Origin: Acridotheres tristis
Lineage: Eukaryota; Chordata; Aves; Passeriformes; Sturnidae
Direction: 5' to 3'
NCBI GenBank assembly: GCA_037013685.1
Contig: CM072889.1
Span: 17,741,976 to 17,805,975, forward strand
Length of the DNA: 64,000 nt
The notes under the pieces were generated by a model, which made no database searches, was not told the origin of the DNA, and saw only the letters and a program-made list of their open reading frames with translations. A program made the translations under genes and the position numbers. This document shows, piece after piece, positions 1-12,582 of this stretch; the first letter of the stretch is position 1, and the number at the start of each line of letters is the position of its first letter.

Positions 1-101
1 GAACTGGCACATTTAAAGGAACTTGCTGGAGACTGGACAAAAAACTCCCAGCCATAAAAGGGAATGAGTCTCTTTTCTGGAATGAATTTCCAAGGTGGAT
101 A

Positions 102-290
102 GTGGGGGGAAGAAATAAAACAAACAAAAAAAACCCAAACAACAACAAAACAGGAAAAAAAACCTCAAAAACACCAAAAAAAACCCCACCAAAAAAAACA
201 AAAAACAAACAAACAAACAAAAAAACCCCACAAAACCACCAAACAAACAAACAAAAAAAACCCAAGAACAAACAAACAAACAACAAACAG
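102..290. repeat. A/C-only low-complexity block
   Basis: Apart from a few bases this stretch holds only A and C on the plus strand, with runs of AAAC, CCCC and A8. It resembles a decayed AAAC-type simple repeat. Open frames on both strands here are compositional: the plus frame is almost only Lys, Asn, Thr, Pro and Gln and the minus frame almost only Phe, Cys, Leu, Val and Gly. It is followed directly by a G/T-only block at 291-331, making an inverted-repeat-like pair. No gene content is inferred. Confidence 0.85.
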
Positions 291-310
291 TGTTTTTTTG
301 TGGGGTTTTT
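221..310. repeat. inverted repeat between A/C block and G/T block
   Basis: The core AAAAACCCCACAAAA at 221-235 is the exact reverse complement of TTTTGTGGGGTTTTT at 296-310, with a 60-base spacer. Further out the pairing continues imperfectly because one side is A/C-only and the other G/T-only (291-331). This may be a foldback made by inverted duplication of a simple repeat. A role is not implied. Confidence 0.6.
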
Positions 311-331
311 GTGGTTTTGTTTGGTTTTTTT

Positions 332-3300
332 GAAATTTATAAAAGAAATTACATGGTGAAGTTTGCAATATGTAAAAATGAACTTGATGACCAGAAGATT
401 CCAAGTTCTATCACGTAGATCCATTTTGTCATTTAAAACACAATAAAGCTAAGATTGGACACAAATTAGAAACAATTCACCAGAAGTTTTCTATTTGTGC
501 TTTCCTCCTCAAAATATATTTTCTATAATCTATATATCCTATACAACTTTTCCTATACATTATATACCAGGTCTTTGGCAGAGGAGAGCTGCAGAAAAAA
601 GTATTTAAGATTCTCAAGTTCTACTGAAATAAAAGTAATCTATTCCCTTTATTACTTGCAATCCAAGCAAATCCCATCACCCCATGATCACTTTATTTCC
701 ATAAATAATCTGAAAAATCAACAATCAAAACATAGGAGCCACACACGAATATGGAAATAAACCACCAAACCAAACTAGATGTCAGTAATTTGAAAATCTA
801 TGTGTAAAAGAAATTATCTACTAGCAAAATCAAGGCATTAGCTAAAAATCCATATTGTTTAAAGTGGCCACTCTTCAATAATCCAAGTGTTTATAACTGT
901 GCTGATTTGGGGTTAATGTGCCCCAGCACATTCTGTAACACATCCTGTCACCAGTGTCAGGCAGATGAGCAGAGTCATCTTTCTGCTCTCTAATGGTTGC
1001 TTTCCCTTTCCTGTTCACGTTGCATTTTTTTTTCAGCTCTTCCTTCTACTGTGCTTCTGTTTTTCTGGTTTGATTATGTTCATCAGAGCTATAAATAAAT
1101 AAACAAAGCACAATAGTCACTGATTGCTATTTTATATGCTGCAATTCTAAGATACAGAATTTCTGAGACAGAAAAAAAATCTCTGATCTCCAGGATAGTA
1201 CTTGTTCTATTTCTGGAGTAACCACCAATAGAAAAAATCACATTAGAATAACAAAAGCCTCATTTTTTTTTCTAGTGATGGCAAAAAAAAGAAACATTCA
1301 AACTCTTCTTAATAAAAAGTTTTCTTAAACTCACAGTTTGCTATGACACTGCTGAAGAAATTCTGAGCAAATGTTCCAAGGAGTAGTTATAGCTCTAGAG
1401 AAAGAGACCAGAAAAAAGGAGCACATTGGTTCCCCTTCCTCTTTGAACCCAATAAACCCCAAAAGTTTCTTGGCATTTTCACCTCTTCTTTACTCTTAGT
1501 TATGGAAAAAAAATTGATCTTTGGCTGCTCAGCCTTTGGGTGAACATCCTGCAGGAAAGGTGGCTGCACTTTTGACAGATTCCTCTGATTTCTTGATTTC
1601 CTGGCTGTTTTTAACTGGGGTGGTCACTGCTGCCCAGTTTCTCCAGCCTGACAGCCAGACCTGGCTCCAGCAGGGTGGGATCTCCTCCCAGGGGAGACAC
1701 AACTCTCCAAAGCAGGGATTCCCTCAAATTTGACCCTAATATATAATATATATTTGATATTAATATATATCAAAAAGAGCAGGGGCAGAGAAGAATTTTA
1801 TGATTGCATGCAGCTGAAGAAAGGAGAAACCAAAGAAAATGATGTAAAATATATTTGAAAAGAGATGACAAGGCAAACTTCAGAGCTCAAAAAGAGTTTA
1901 AAGTGGTTGAGTTCTCATGTCCAAGCTGGCCACCTGTAACTGCAATCCTTCTCCCAAATCCCTCATTTTACAAGGGGGAGTCATTGCTGGATAAACTGCT
2001 GGAAAGTTCTGGAAAGCTTAAGAAATTCAGGATCAACCAAAGCAACATGATGGTGATGGCATTTTCAGTGATAAATTCAGTGAAATTGTGCCTGAATGTG
2101 AAACCATATCTACTAGATCAAAAATACTGACAATTATGATGTTTTTACAAGTTTATAATGAGCAAAAGTCGTGAAAGCAGACCCTAATTTCAGGTTTGTG
2201 GTTAAGCAGACTTCTGAACTATTCATATGCAAAACAGGAATTTCTGAAAACCCCGTAATTTTAATAGTGGGAGTTTGCTTTCTGTTTTGTTAATTATAAA
2301 TGTTCCACATTCAGGCTTTCATTTTGTTTCAGGGCTTTCTCTCTGAACTTTCTGACTTTTCAAATAGAGACTCTGCTCATAACATCTCAGAAGTTAACTT
2401 GGATTCGGATCAAAATGACAAAAAAATTTAGGAAGTCTGAAAGGGAAAAGAAACTCTCAAAAAAAAAAAAAATTAATAGGCTGTTTGCAGCAGTATTAAA
2501 AATGGAATTCCTTGGCCTCTGCTGGTGTTGTTTGGATATGTCACAGGCTGTTACATCAGTCATGTTCTGTTATGTTAACATGTTGAGATGAATCACAGCA
2601 AGGCCACAGCAGCCAAAAAATGTCAAACACCAACACCTGACACAAAGTGAGAACCAGCCCTTATGTGTGCTCAGGCCTTTGATTCACCAGCAAATATTGC
2701 ACAGAAACACACAGCCCAGAGAAAAAGAGAAAATTAAGTCTTTTTTCCCCCATCAGATGGGTTTTTCTTTAATTAAAAGAACCCTACAAGTTGAAATACC
2801 ATAAGGCTTCATCTTCCCAAATCATCACCTTCCCATTTTAAAGACAGGAATATTTATTCACCCTCTTGTCATGAAAAAGCAAAAGATCAAAGTCTGTAAC
2901 AAGGAATGATGGAAAGTCCCTGAGAAAACACAAGCATGTCTTGTTTCTGGGATGTGACACAGAGGTTGTTACCTCCAACCAGGTAACAAAATAAAAGCAG
3001 TGTGGAATTCTCTTATTCCTGATGAATTATTAGCAACTGATAAACCTGAGAAGAAATCATTTGGAGTAACATACTGAAATATAAGTAGAAATGTACCTGT
3101 AATTTTTATACCATGTCAGGTCTCTGATGGAGAGAATTTTAATTTATTTAGAAATACAGGTTTGAAAAAGCCCCCCAAACAAGAGGCTTGTGCATAAATT
3201 CAGTGACTACTGTTACCTTCCAGTACCATAGTAAACAACGATGGCTCCTGATATTACAATAACCCTCTGTGCTGTACTGACACCACTTCTAATGGATCTA

Positions 3301-6300
3301 ACAGCTGACACAAAGTCTCTTTTGGATCAGTTTATGGATGATTCACATCTGTGGTCAAAACATCTCTTCATTTTCCCTATTTCAGGATTAATACGTTGAT
3401 CTGTCATTTTACTGGTTAATTGTTTTGGGTTTTTTTTCTGGTAGCCCTGAAGCTCAGTTTCTCTCTATGCAATTAAAACATGCAGCCATGTAAATGTGAT
3501 CCTCTTTTTGTGCACACCTTGCAGGGAACAGACCAGTGAGGAGCCCATGGAAAAAAAATGGTGCAACAGCAACTTCATGCACGCCTTAAATTATTCCACT
3601 GCAAGTGTTAACCTCCCACTGCATTTCCATTTGGAAAGTTAGTCCTCCTGAACTCACTCCAAGCATTATAAAGGCTCACAGGGCTGGATTTAATAAAACA
3701 ACTTGGTCAGAGTAGTTTAAATTTATACAAGTACAAAGGGAAGTCATTAGAGATGCAGTTCACATAAAAGCCATGCACTTATGCATTTCAATTCTGCCCC
3801 TTTTTCTACTTTAGCAGAAGTACATGAGAAGAAGAAGAAAAAAAAAAGATCAAAAGCTGTGGAAGTTTTGCAAGAAGCCAAGTTACTTCATATGACCATA
3901 TAACAAAGTAATGTTATTTTCTAAGTCAATGTGGCCTTAAGTGCCTCAAATACGCCTGGAGCTTGCTGGAGGCAAACAACTCCTGCAGACCATCCTACTT
4001 CTTGTCTACTTTTTGTTCATTCATTAGGAAGAGTTCTCCATCTCATGTCTTACCTACCTCAGTCTTCCTCCTGCTCTGGGAGCACTTTAGTTACTTTGAG
4101 ATCACCTCAGCCTCTCCCCCCATCCTGCCTGTGCACACCAACACCTGGCCATGCACAGAAATGGGGTTTTTGTCCAGTCTGCCCTTACAAACACTGCTCT
4201 TGTGGTGTCCTTTGCCTGTAGGTTTGCTGTGCTTAACAGGATTACCAGCTGTCACTAAATTCATGTGCTGCTCATAAATCTAACTGAATTATTTGGACAG
4301 CTGTTCATCTGGGCATAAACACATTAATTCTAATAGCCACATTAGTTCTACAAGTTTATTTGTTTGGTTGGGATTTTTTTAGCTTTTACTCAGCATAATT
4401 ACTTCTGACGCTCTCCCATCAAACAACTTTTTGCTGCTGAGAGTTTTCATACTTTTGTTTGTTTTAAGCCAAACCACTACAATTTTTTTTTCATAGCAGA
4501 TGCTGTAACATGATGGACAGGCTGTCATAAACAGATGGACTTGCTCTAAATCCAACCTCAAAAAAAACCCCAAAAACATCCCATCAAGGATGGAGAGCTG
4601 GTCTCCTGGGAGAAGCAGCCAATACTCAGCACACCTTCCCCAGTGCAGCTTCCCTGGGCAAATTCCAAACAAGAAACCGTGGAAGTGCCAACAGGGAAGG
4701 GAAACAGAGGCAGTGTTTTAGCCAAAATACAGCAATCAGCTCATCACCATGCACAGGCTGTCCCTGCTGTGGGATGCTGATGTGGTAACAGACACAGCAT
4801 GGGGACAGAGGTGGGACAAGAGGAGGAGGAGGAGGAGGGAGCAGGTGAGGATGTGGATCAGGAGCCAGAGAATGGCTCAGTAAAGGATCACACACTCGCC
4901 TCTGCCTCCTGTACCTATAAATCCAAAGGCAGCAAGACGTGCTCATCTATATTCCGTGCACAGCAGGCTTCCTTTGTGCTGAGGGAAATGGGGCAGATTT
5001 CTATTCTATTGACTCTCCAGCACTGGAGTGAGCTTCTGAAGCAGTTTCCTCTCCCTCCTTCCCGAGGGCTGCTGCGTTTCACGGCTCAGCAGACCAACAA
5101 TGACCACCTGGTACCATCCCTGGCACCCAGCACAACCAACTACTGACCACAGCACAGCTGAACAACCTCCTCATTCCGTCTGAAAAGTCACTGATATTGG
5201 ATTCCTTGAGATTCCAGCAGCTTGATCATAAAGCATCCACGTGTTTCTTTATTTCTCTGGATTTATGGGCGCCCTGGACATCTCTGAATCTGATGTATTT
5301 TAACAGAAGCATCTGAAATAAACTGCTGTGTGCTTAAGTGTGGTTAACTCCTCTGCAATTATTTATTCCCTTCTGTAAAATACACTACAAGTACATGAAG
5401 TAGAAAAAAATATATCATTAATATCTAAATTCAGACGTGATCATCAACCTGCCTCTGGATGTCACTGTTCTGTGAGAGCTGAAAACATTTTAGGGAAGAA
5501 AAAGGTGAAAAAACAAAAGACTGAAAAAACCCACTGATTTTCTACAGACTTAAGATGCAGAACATTCTAAACCCTGAGATGAAAAAAAATATATATTTGT
5601 TACATTCTTCCTTTTATTTCCACGTCCAGAAGGGTTCTGTTGAGAGGGTGGATATCTGAAAAGAGAGCTCTGTAAATTGCCTGCATAAAGCCAAGCAAAC
5701 AGCTGCACTGTAAAAACATTCCTCAGGAATTTCACAGACATTATCTGAACGAGATGGCACAGAAAAGAGCAAGTGGATTTTCCATTATTCCAATGCATTT
5801 ACTGTGTTCTGATGGACTGCTGTGATAAGAAAAGGAGGCACAAATCAATTTGGATTTTACATTCCATTTAATTGCATATACATGCGAGTGTGTTGGGGCT
5901 TTGTGTGCAATCTGTGAGCTGTCATCAGCACAATAAAGCTGCTTGTATCACTTGCACCACCACAACCAATTTTATATATCTTTGCATCTGGGAACCAGAA
6001 GAAAATTCTTGGTTGAAGATTGCTAGGCTTGAATCAAGATCCTCTAAAGCCTTTTTTTCCCTAATCTGCCAGAATGAAATGGCTTAAGGCAGGCAGAATT
6101 TTTCCCATATAACTTCTCTGGTTACTGCAGAGATGAAGTAAATATACTGCATCAGAGCAGAATAAATTTTACAGTACTCCAGGCTTTCCTGCCACTCTAG
6201 TTATGCTTTGTTTTACTCTCCAGGAAGCAAAGCAATGCAGAATGTCTCGTTTTTGCAGTGAGGGATCTGGCAGCCATCTGCACAGTTCCAGAGCACAGTG

Positions 6301-8578
6301 TGACTCACGCATGAGAGATGGATAATGCAGGAGATGTTCCAGCCTTGTTCCATCCTCTGGTGTGAGAGGTGAAGAGCTGTGTCAGCACCAGGGACTGCTC
6401 AGTGCATTGAGCTCCCTGGAAAGGGAGATTTTAGCAGGGATTTGGGTCCCAGCAGTGCCAGGGCACTGCAGCCCAGCAGGGCTCAGCCCCAGGGGGGTTT
6501 CAGGCTGCTTAAAGAACTGACATCTCCTGCTGGAAGCTGCTCCTGGAACAGCCCTTGCCATCTCTGTGTTTGAGGTTTAAGTGTCCTGGCAGTTTCTGGG
6601 TGTTTTGTAGTGTTTGTGGAGTCAAGATTCATCACTAACTCTGCCAATCACTGAAAATTTAAACCAAAATTTCAGAGGTAAGCAGTGATGAGAACCATGC
6701 TGTCTGTTCCCAGGCATTCTTGTAGGCATCTCAACAGGATAAAATGCAGAGTGGAGTGCTTGTGCTCCAAAAGGATGAGTTATTCTTACATGGTGAAAGC
6801 TGTACTGAATCCAAAAGAGCCACAGAAGGGGATTCTGGAAAGCCTCCACTTGGGGCAAGAGGGAGGCAGGGACAGGGAATATTGTCACTGAGATATTCCT
6901 GGAGCTCCCAGAAGCAGCTCTAGCCTTCAGCTACCCAGCAGGATGCCCAGGACTGCAGCAGAGGTGAGGCAGCTGTAATTACTGGGCTGTTGTCAGCCCA
7001 TGGTCTCATAATTCCTATTTTAAACCGACATTTCATGTTCCAAACTACCAAGAACATAATTTTCTAACTCTCATCAGCTCACAAATCTTCTACAGCAGAA
7101 GAACCTTCCCTTAAATCCCACCATGGCAGTACTGTAAAATATCCCTGGGTGAGTGATTTTGTCAAGTCTAATCATCTTGGCTAAGACAGCTGAGATTTCA
7201 ATTTGCTCAGGCATGAGCTCTGCCCACTCCAGAACACCAGTTATGAGAGCATTGTGTTGACTGCGAAGGCTTGGTGATTAAATCACCTTTTTCAAGACAA
7301 TTTCCAACTTTACCAGGGAGACTCCCTAATCAGTGACCCATATAATTACTTTTCCATGTAGATTGAATTGGAGAACTGTTCATTAATGCTCCAAACATAG
7401 GGATATCTGTGTTTAAATACCCACAATCATAAATATTGCCAGGAGCAAAATTCCCCAATAGGTTTTGTTTGGATCTAGTGGCCCAAATGATTCAGAAATA
7501 CAAAGACATTGTAAGTTAGAAGACTCCCCTGGAACAGAGAGGAAAAAAATGGGGGGGATTTTTATAGGGCTTGATTTCTACTGGGGACACAGAGGTGGTG
7601 ACAAATGAGTGACACCCAAATGTGTGCTCTGATCACTGGAATATTGGTTGTTTTTGCTTCAGTGTTTTCCAAGGAAAGGAAAATTTTGTGACCAATAGAA
7701 AGTAGAATACTAAAATGATTCCGGGACAAAAATAAATAGACATAAGAAAGTCAATGACCAAAAAAATCTAAAGCCTCCAAGTAATTTTTTTTTTTTTCTC
7801 CTTGGACAGATAATTTCAATTTCAGCTCCCTTGGCTGAGCCCTGGAGACAGAATGGTCAATGTGAGAGGCCAAAGTGACAGGCCACAGCACTCTGCCTTT
7901 CCTTTTAGGTCACTGCTTTTGAAAAAACAAACACATTCTTATGTCGATGGGAAATAACATAAAAACGGTGAAAGCTTTATGAGAAATGTGTCTCTTTTAT
8001 GCATTTTTTTTCCTAATTTAGACTCTCAGCAAAAGAAAGAACAACTGCACAAAACAACTGCAAACTTCTCAGCGCTGCTAAAACACCTGATGATTACATT
8101 TGTCCATTTTTATCACCCAAATAACTCACTCACCCCTGGGGCCAGTATTCATTTTTATCTCTATCTAAATAAGATTTTAATTTGAGAAATAAAAGCCTCT
8201 ACCTTGAACTGCTCACGCTGTGCAAGAATATCAACTGCTAATCTTTATTTTTTTTTAATGCAATGGGGACCTCACCCCACATATTCCTCGATGCTCAGTC
8301 TGAGACCATTTGCACATTTGATGTGGCCTCCAAATTAAATAATGATGGCACTTCCAGAAATCCAAACGTTCTAATATTCCTCAGCTCACAGGAACTGAAA
8401 CAAAGCACACAGAAAGCACAGTCCCAAGGGATAAAAACACATTAAATCTGGTCACAAGAAATGGAGAAAGGAGGAGCAGCCAAGCTGATGAACTGCACCT
8501 TCAAGTTCTCCACACGAGATATCTCAGGGATATCATCAGTACCTGCTAAAAAAACCCCAAATAACCTGCCTGGCACAG
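332..8578. other. non-coding AT-rich DNA, no gene seen
   Basis: No reading frame here looks like a protein; the longest is about 115 codons (4799-5146) and runs through a short GGA repeat near 4821-4838. Local items are an AT dinucleotide-like patch near 1740-1775, A15 near 2460-2474, an AAG/A-rich patch near 3830-3848, and T tracts near 1027-1035 and 7785-7798. Patches around 2490-2720 and 900-1010 are less simple and could be conserved non-coding DNA or very old repeats, but I do not recognise them. Confidence 0.6.
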
Positions 8579-8601
8579 GCTGAAGCTTGAGGAGCTTCAG
8601 C
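8579..8601. repeat. perfect 9-bp inverted repeat (short hairpin)
   Basis: GCTGAAGCT at 8579-8587 and AGCTTCAGC at 8593-8601 are exact reverse complements around the 5-base loop TGAGG. The stem is about half GC, so it is not an AT-tract accident. No flanking feature explains it. Confidence 0.7.
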
Positions 8602-10544
8602 AGAACCATTATTTAAGCTTATTGGCTTGGTCTTCCAGCTTTTATGTGTACAAAGTAATAATACAATGCCATCAAGTGCACTTCTAATATGCCTTGCAAT
8701 TATGGTACCAAGCACTAATTACGCTGTTATTGCTCATTTTTATGATGAGAATTTGACTTTTTTTTTTTTTTCTTCTTAATTCAGGGGAATAGAAAACCTC
8801 ACAGAAAACTATGGTTGTAAATTTTAATTGCTGAGCCTTAATCACAAAAAATAGTGAGAGAGGGAATTAGTCAAATACAGAGCAGAAAAAAAAATTACTT
8901 ATATCTCTGCAGTTTGCCAAAATGACATCTGGGACTGTCAAGACTGGCAGCTGAGACTCTACAGGATGAAACTTTGAAAAATATGTACATTCTTTAACTT
9001 GAGCTAAGCTTAACAAATTTTCTGTACTTTCAGTTCTCAATGCTGAAGTCTTTGCAGCAGCTTGTAAGAGAATCCTCCCCCTCTCAACCAAGTTAAAATT
9101 TAAATGGTGCAAGTTGTCACTCCATGAATTTAATGGATAATAGAGAAGAATCAGAACCAGTCCCATAAAGAATCAGTCCCAACTATCAAACATGGGTTTT
9201 CCCAGATAATATTGGCCTAAATTTGGCATCCAAAATGGGCAGGAACTGAGACATGTTGGTATTCATAAAAGAAAGCATGTTAATACAAGGAATTGTTCCA
9301 TTTGATAGAGTTTTAATTCATTTGAAAACACTTGTAAAAAAATACTTTTATTTTTTCTATTTTTAATTTAGTCAGCTGCTTTCTGTGAACACCAAAACCT
9401 GGATTTAATTGCAGTTACAGAGATGTGGGTCTGCACCCACTATTTCTGGGCAGCATGTCACCTCATCCTTGTCTCTTCATTCTTCCTCTTTGTTATATTC
9501 TGGACTATACCAAAATTCATTTTAGAACCATGCACAATATTAAGCAATACTTTTAAAACCCCAACATCAACAAGAGCAACTTCCTTTTTTCACATCTAAA
9601 AATGCCAGAGAAATTTTAATTTAAAGAGTATTTCCTGCTAACTATCCATTTACTTTTCTCACAAGGATGGTTTTTTTAGGAGCCATGTCCTTGGGAGAAA
9701 TTTCCTCTTTCCAAGGAATTCTTTAACTTGAAGTAGATTGAAAACTTCTGGAGGAAAAATATCCAACAACAACAAAAACCAATGAAGAAAGCCCACGGTA
9801 AAGATAAGGAGGAGCCAGTAAAACAGAGCCAAAAAGGTACAAAGTCAAGCACATCGCTCAAGTTCCTAGGAGAGAGTTCTCCAGATGTTTGCACTGCAGG
9901 CAGTGCAGATGTTTTGGATGGGTTTGGATGCATTTTCTGCTCCCTCAAGAGGAGCAATCCAGTTTTTCCCAGTTTCCCAGGAGTGCTGCTCCATGAGCTC
10001 AGGTCCCAGCATCCCTGCCTGCACTCCCTGAGCTTTCCTTCCCCCTCCCCACACAGCCCATCACCTTCACAATTCCCAGCCGTTTTCTGACTCATCAAAC
10101 CCCCTGTCAAGCCTCATAATTCTCACTAGAAGCAAAACTGCTTCTTTAGTACTCATTCAACCTTTATTGCATCAACTGGTTTTGGTTTTTTTTTTTGTTT
10201 TTTTCCCCCCCTTTCCTTTAATGATCTGAATTTAGAGACACAAAAATCTTGCTATTGTAGCTGACTTTATTTCACTAACACATTTTATAGGTAAGGTGTG
10301 ATTAACAGCCGGAACAGTTCTACATAAAACTGCTAAAAATTTGCAGACTAATATTAGTGTTATAACTGCAATATTCAGGGCAAAATGCTTTAAGGAATTA
10401 TTTTAGTTAATTGCCTCACAAAATGCCTTCGATTTGTTGGGGTTTTTTTAAGGTTCTTATACTGTAAAAGAAAAATAAAAATACTTATGCATCTTAATGT
10501 TTTTCACTATTAAAATCATAAAGAGGTATTTTGGTTTTATTAGC
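8602..10544. other. non-coding DNA, no gene seen
   Basis: Contains T-tracts at about 8757-8771 and a T/G/C-rich pyrimidine patch at about 10181-10211. The overlapping open frames at 9676-10110 (minus) and 9782-10090 (plus) occupy the same GC-richer patch and do not resemble a known family; open frames on both strands of one patch suggest low stop-codon density rather than coding. I see nothing else. Confidence 0.55.
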
Positions 10545-10720
10545 AGAATCACAGAATGGGTTGGAAGGGACATTAAAATTCATCCCATTCCACCCTCTGC
10601 CATGGCAGGGACACCTCCCAAAATCCCAGGTTTCTCCAAACTCCATCCAGCCTGGCCTTGGACACTTCCAGAGACCCAGGGGCAGCCACAGCTGCTCTGG
10701 GCACCCTGTGCCAGGGAAGT
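10545..10720 (-). mobile_element. CR1 LINE 3' end fragment, antisense
   Basis: Reading plus, it begins AATCACAGAATGGGTTGG, then follows the known antisense CR1 order: GGAAGGGAC, CTCTGCCATGGCAGGGACAC, CCATCCAGCCTGGCCTTG, CTCTGGGCACCCTGTGCCAG. That is the 3' untranslated end of an avian CR1 retrotransposon lying on the minus strand. CR1 copies are normally truncated at the 5' end, as here, so it has no coding capacity. The frames through it (10497-10853 and 10531-10791) are not genes. Confidence 0.93.
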
Positions 10721-11672
10721 CTGGCCCCTTTCAAAGATTAGAAAAGATGATATTTTCATTCAATTTCTTTTTATTATCTTACAGTACATAAATAAAAGGG
10801 ATATTTACTACTTCTTTGTCCTGTCAAACATTTTACACAGGAAAAAGAAATAAAAGGAGGGCAGGCTGGGAGGTCAGAGATGAGACAGCAGCACTTGCTG
10901 GTGAAGCCTGAGCTGCAAATCTTCATCTGGGCTGCTGCAGTGTGGAGTTCCTCCTGAGTATCTGGAATACTTTTCCTTACTCTATTTTCTGTACATATAT
11001 TCATTACAGCTACTAAAGGCACCGAGGCTGAAGTCCTGTGTCCCTTGCAGACACTGCAATCTATTATATACAAGCTTTTGTAATGCTCAAAGTTTACTCG
11101 TGAGACAAACTCTTGATGTCAGCTGGAACACAACCCGAAAATGAAATCTATTTTCAGCTGCTTGTATGAGGGATGAGTTGAGATCCAGATGTACTAAAGT
11201 GCAGCTGAAGTTTGCTAGCCAAACTGATCAAATATTTCTTTTTATTTATTCCTAGATAACTTTTCTGGTATTTCTAACATTTTTTTTTTTTTAATTTTAG
11301 CCCGTAAGAGTTCTGTACAATAATAAAAAATGCATTATTAAGCTGGAGTAAGATCTATTTCGAGCTCTTATTTAACTTCCTGCATTTATTCTGCTTATTC
11401 ATTGCAAATTCAAATTTAAGAGTAAGCCAAAAGCTCAGTTTCAAAGTTGTTAGTCCCATAATTCTACCACACAAAGAACAGAAGAAAACCTCAAAAGAAC
11501 TGATTGGAAGGAGCAGAGGTCCCAACCTGGCAGTGTCTTACATGACAAGACAGGACATTAACATGTCACAGGTGGAGAATTCAGCTTGGAGTGTTAATAA
11601 AATCATTTCCACACCAGCTTAGGCAACCTCAGCCTTCAGCTGGGCTTGTGCAGCCAGGAGAGGTCAAGGATT
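10721..11672. other. non-coding DNA, no gene seen
   Basis: AT-rich unique sequence with a T13 tract near 11280. Near its right end, at about 11667-11699, the 16-base unit AAGGATTTTAGTTCTC occurs twice in tandem. No convincing reading frame or repeat family is visible. Confidence 0.5.
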
Positions 11673-12197
11673 TTAGTTCTCAAGGATTTTAGTTCTCCCA
11701 AACAGTGAACCGTCCTGCAAGCACTGCTCCTTCCTCCTCTGCATGGAAATCACAACTGAAAGGGTGAAGGAGTTCTCATGGATAACCAGGATATGGGGAC
11801 AATACCAAATTGTATCAATTATTTCCCCTTTTCTCTCACTGCCAACACACTTCCAAATTAAAGAAATATCTAAACATCTAAAGATGTGTTTCCTTGAACT
11901 GCAAGTTATTAGAATAATACATCTGCCCTGCCCATCTTGCAAGGGATCCAGAGAAGGTCTGGAAACCTTTTGGAATGTCATTGTTGTAAAAGAGGCCACC
12001 AAGAGGCACCTCCCACACACAGAAACTGATCCCACTGCATGTAGGAGGAGTGTGGCACCTTTCCTTTCAACTGAGAGGGACAAGACTCTGAGAACTGGGT
12101 TTAATTTTGTCTCTTCTATAGAATATAAACGAGATATTCTGTATGTTCTTGTATAGAAGAATATACATATATGTTCTCCCTTCTCTGCAGACAACAT
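11673..12197 (-). other. longest non-repeat open frame, probably not coding
   Basis: This 174-codon frame is the longest in the window outside tandem repeats. I recognise no domain, signal peptide or conserved motif. The opposite strand is also open for 137 codons (11743-12156), which suggests a stop-poor patch instead of selection on one frame. No start context, splice signal pair or repeat protein similarity supports it. It could be a fragment of an old transposon, but nothing I can see shows this. Confidence 0.2.
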
Positions 12198-12247
12198 GCA
12201 CTTTTAGCTCCTACTAATTTCCAGGTATTTATACTGCATTTACCAAA

Positions 12248-12345
12248 AGGGAAAAGAAACAAACAAAAAAACCCCAAAACAATCAAACAAACAACAACAA
12301 ACAACAACAAAAAATCTAAACAAACAAACAAACAAAAAACCCCCT
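12248..12345. repeat. A/C-rich low-complexity block
   Basis: A second block like that at 102-290: AAAC and AAC units with short runs of C (AAAAAAACCCC, ACAACAACAAACAACAAC, AAACAAACAAAC). The T and G content is very low on the plus strand. The minus-strand frame 12116-12331 that crosses it is compositional. Confidence 0.8.
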
Positions 12346-12527
12346 AACAACATGCAATAAGTGCCTGAGCTTCAACAGACCACAGTCACATTTCAAACTG
12401 TACACAGCACAGTTCCTACCTACTTTAATTCAAAATTATTTTATTGGGTCAGTGGAATTCCAGTCACTTACATCAACTGTGAAATGCTGGGGGACAAAAT
12501 TGGGGAAGAGCCATGAAGACTTTCAGG

Positions 12528-12582
12528 CCAGGAGCTGGACTTGGATGATCCTTGTGGTTCCTTCCAGCTCAGGATATTCTCA
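12528..12582 (+). mobile_element. degraded CR1 3' end, sense
   Basis: GAGCTGGACTTGGATGATCC followed by TTGTGGTTCCTTCCAGCTCA and AGGATATTCT matches the order of a CR1 3' end (ctggacttgatgatcc, tgggtcccttccaactc, aggatattct). Only about 55 bases are clear; the upstream part is too diverged for me to place. It is an old copy without coding capacity. Confidence 0.75.

Noticed and set aside
13..404. Phe/Cys-rich or Lys/Asn-rich frames at the left end
   Set aside because: They read an A/C-only simple-sequence block and its G/T mirror.
11673..12197. 174-codon minus frame as a gene
   Set aside because: No recognised domain, and the opposite strand is also open for 137 codons. Within range of chance in 64 kb; kept only as a low-confidence feature.
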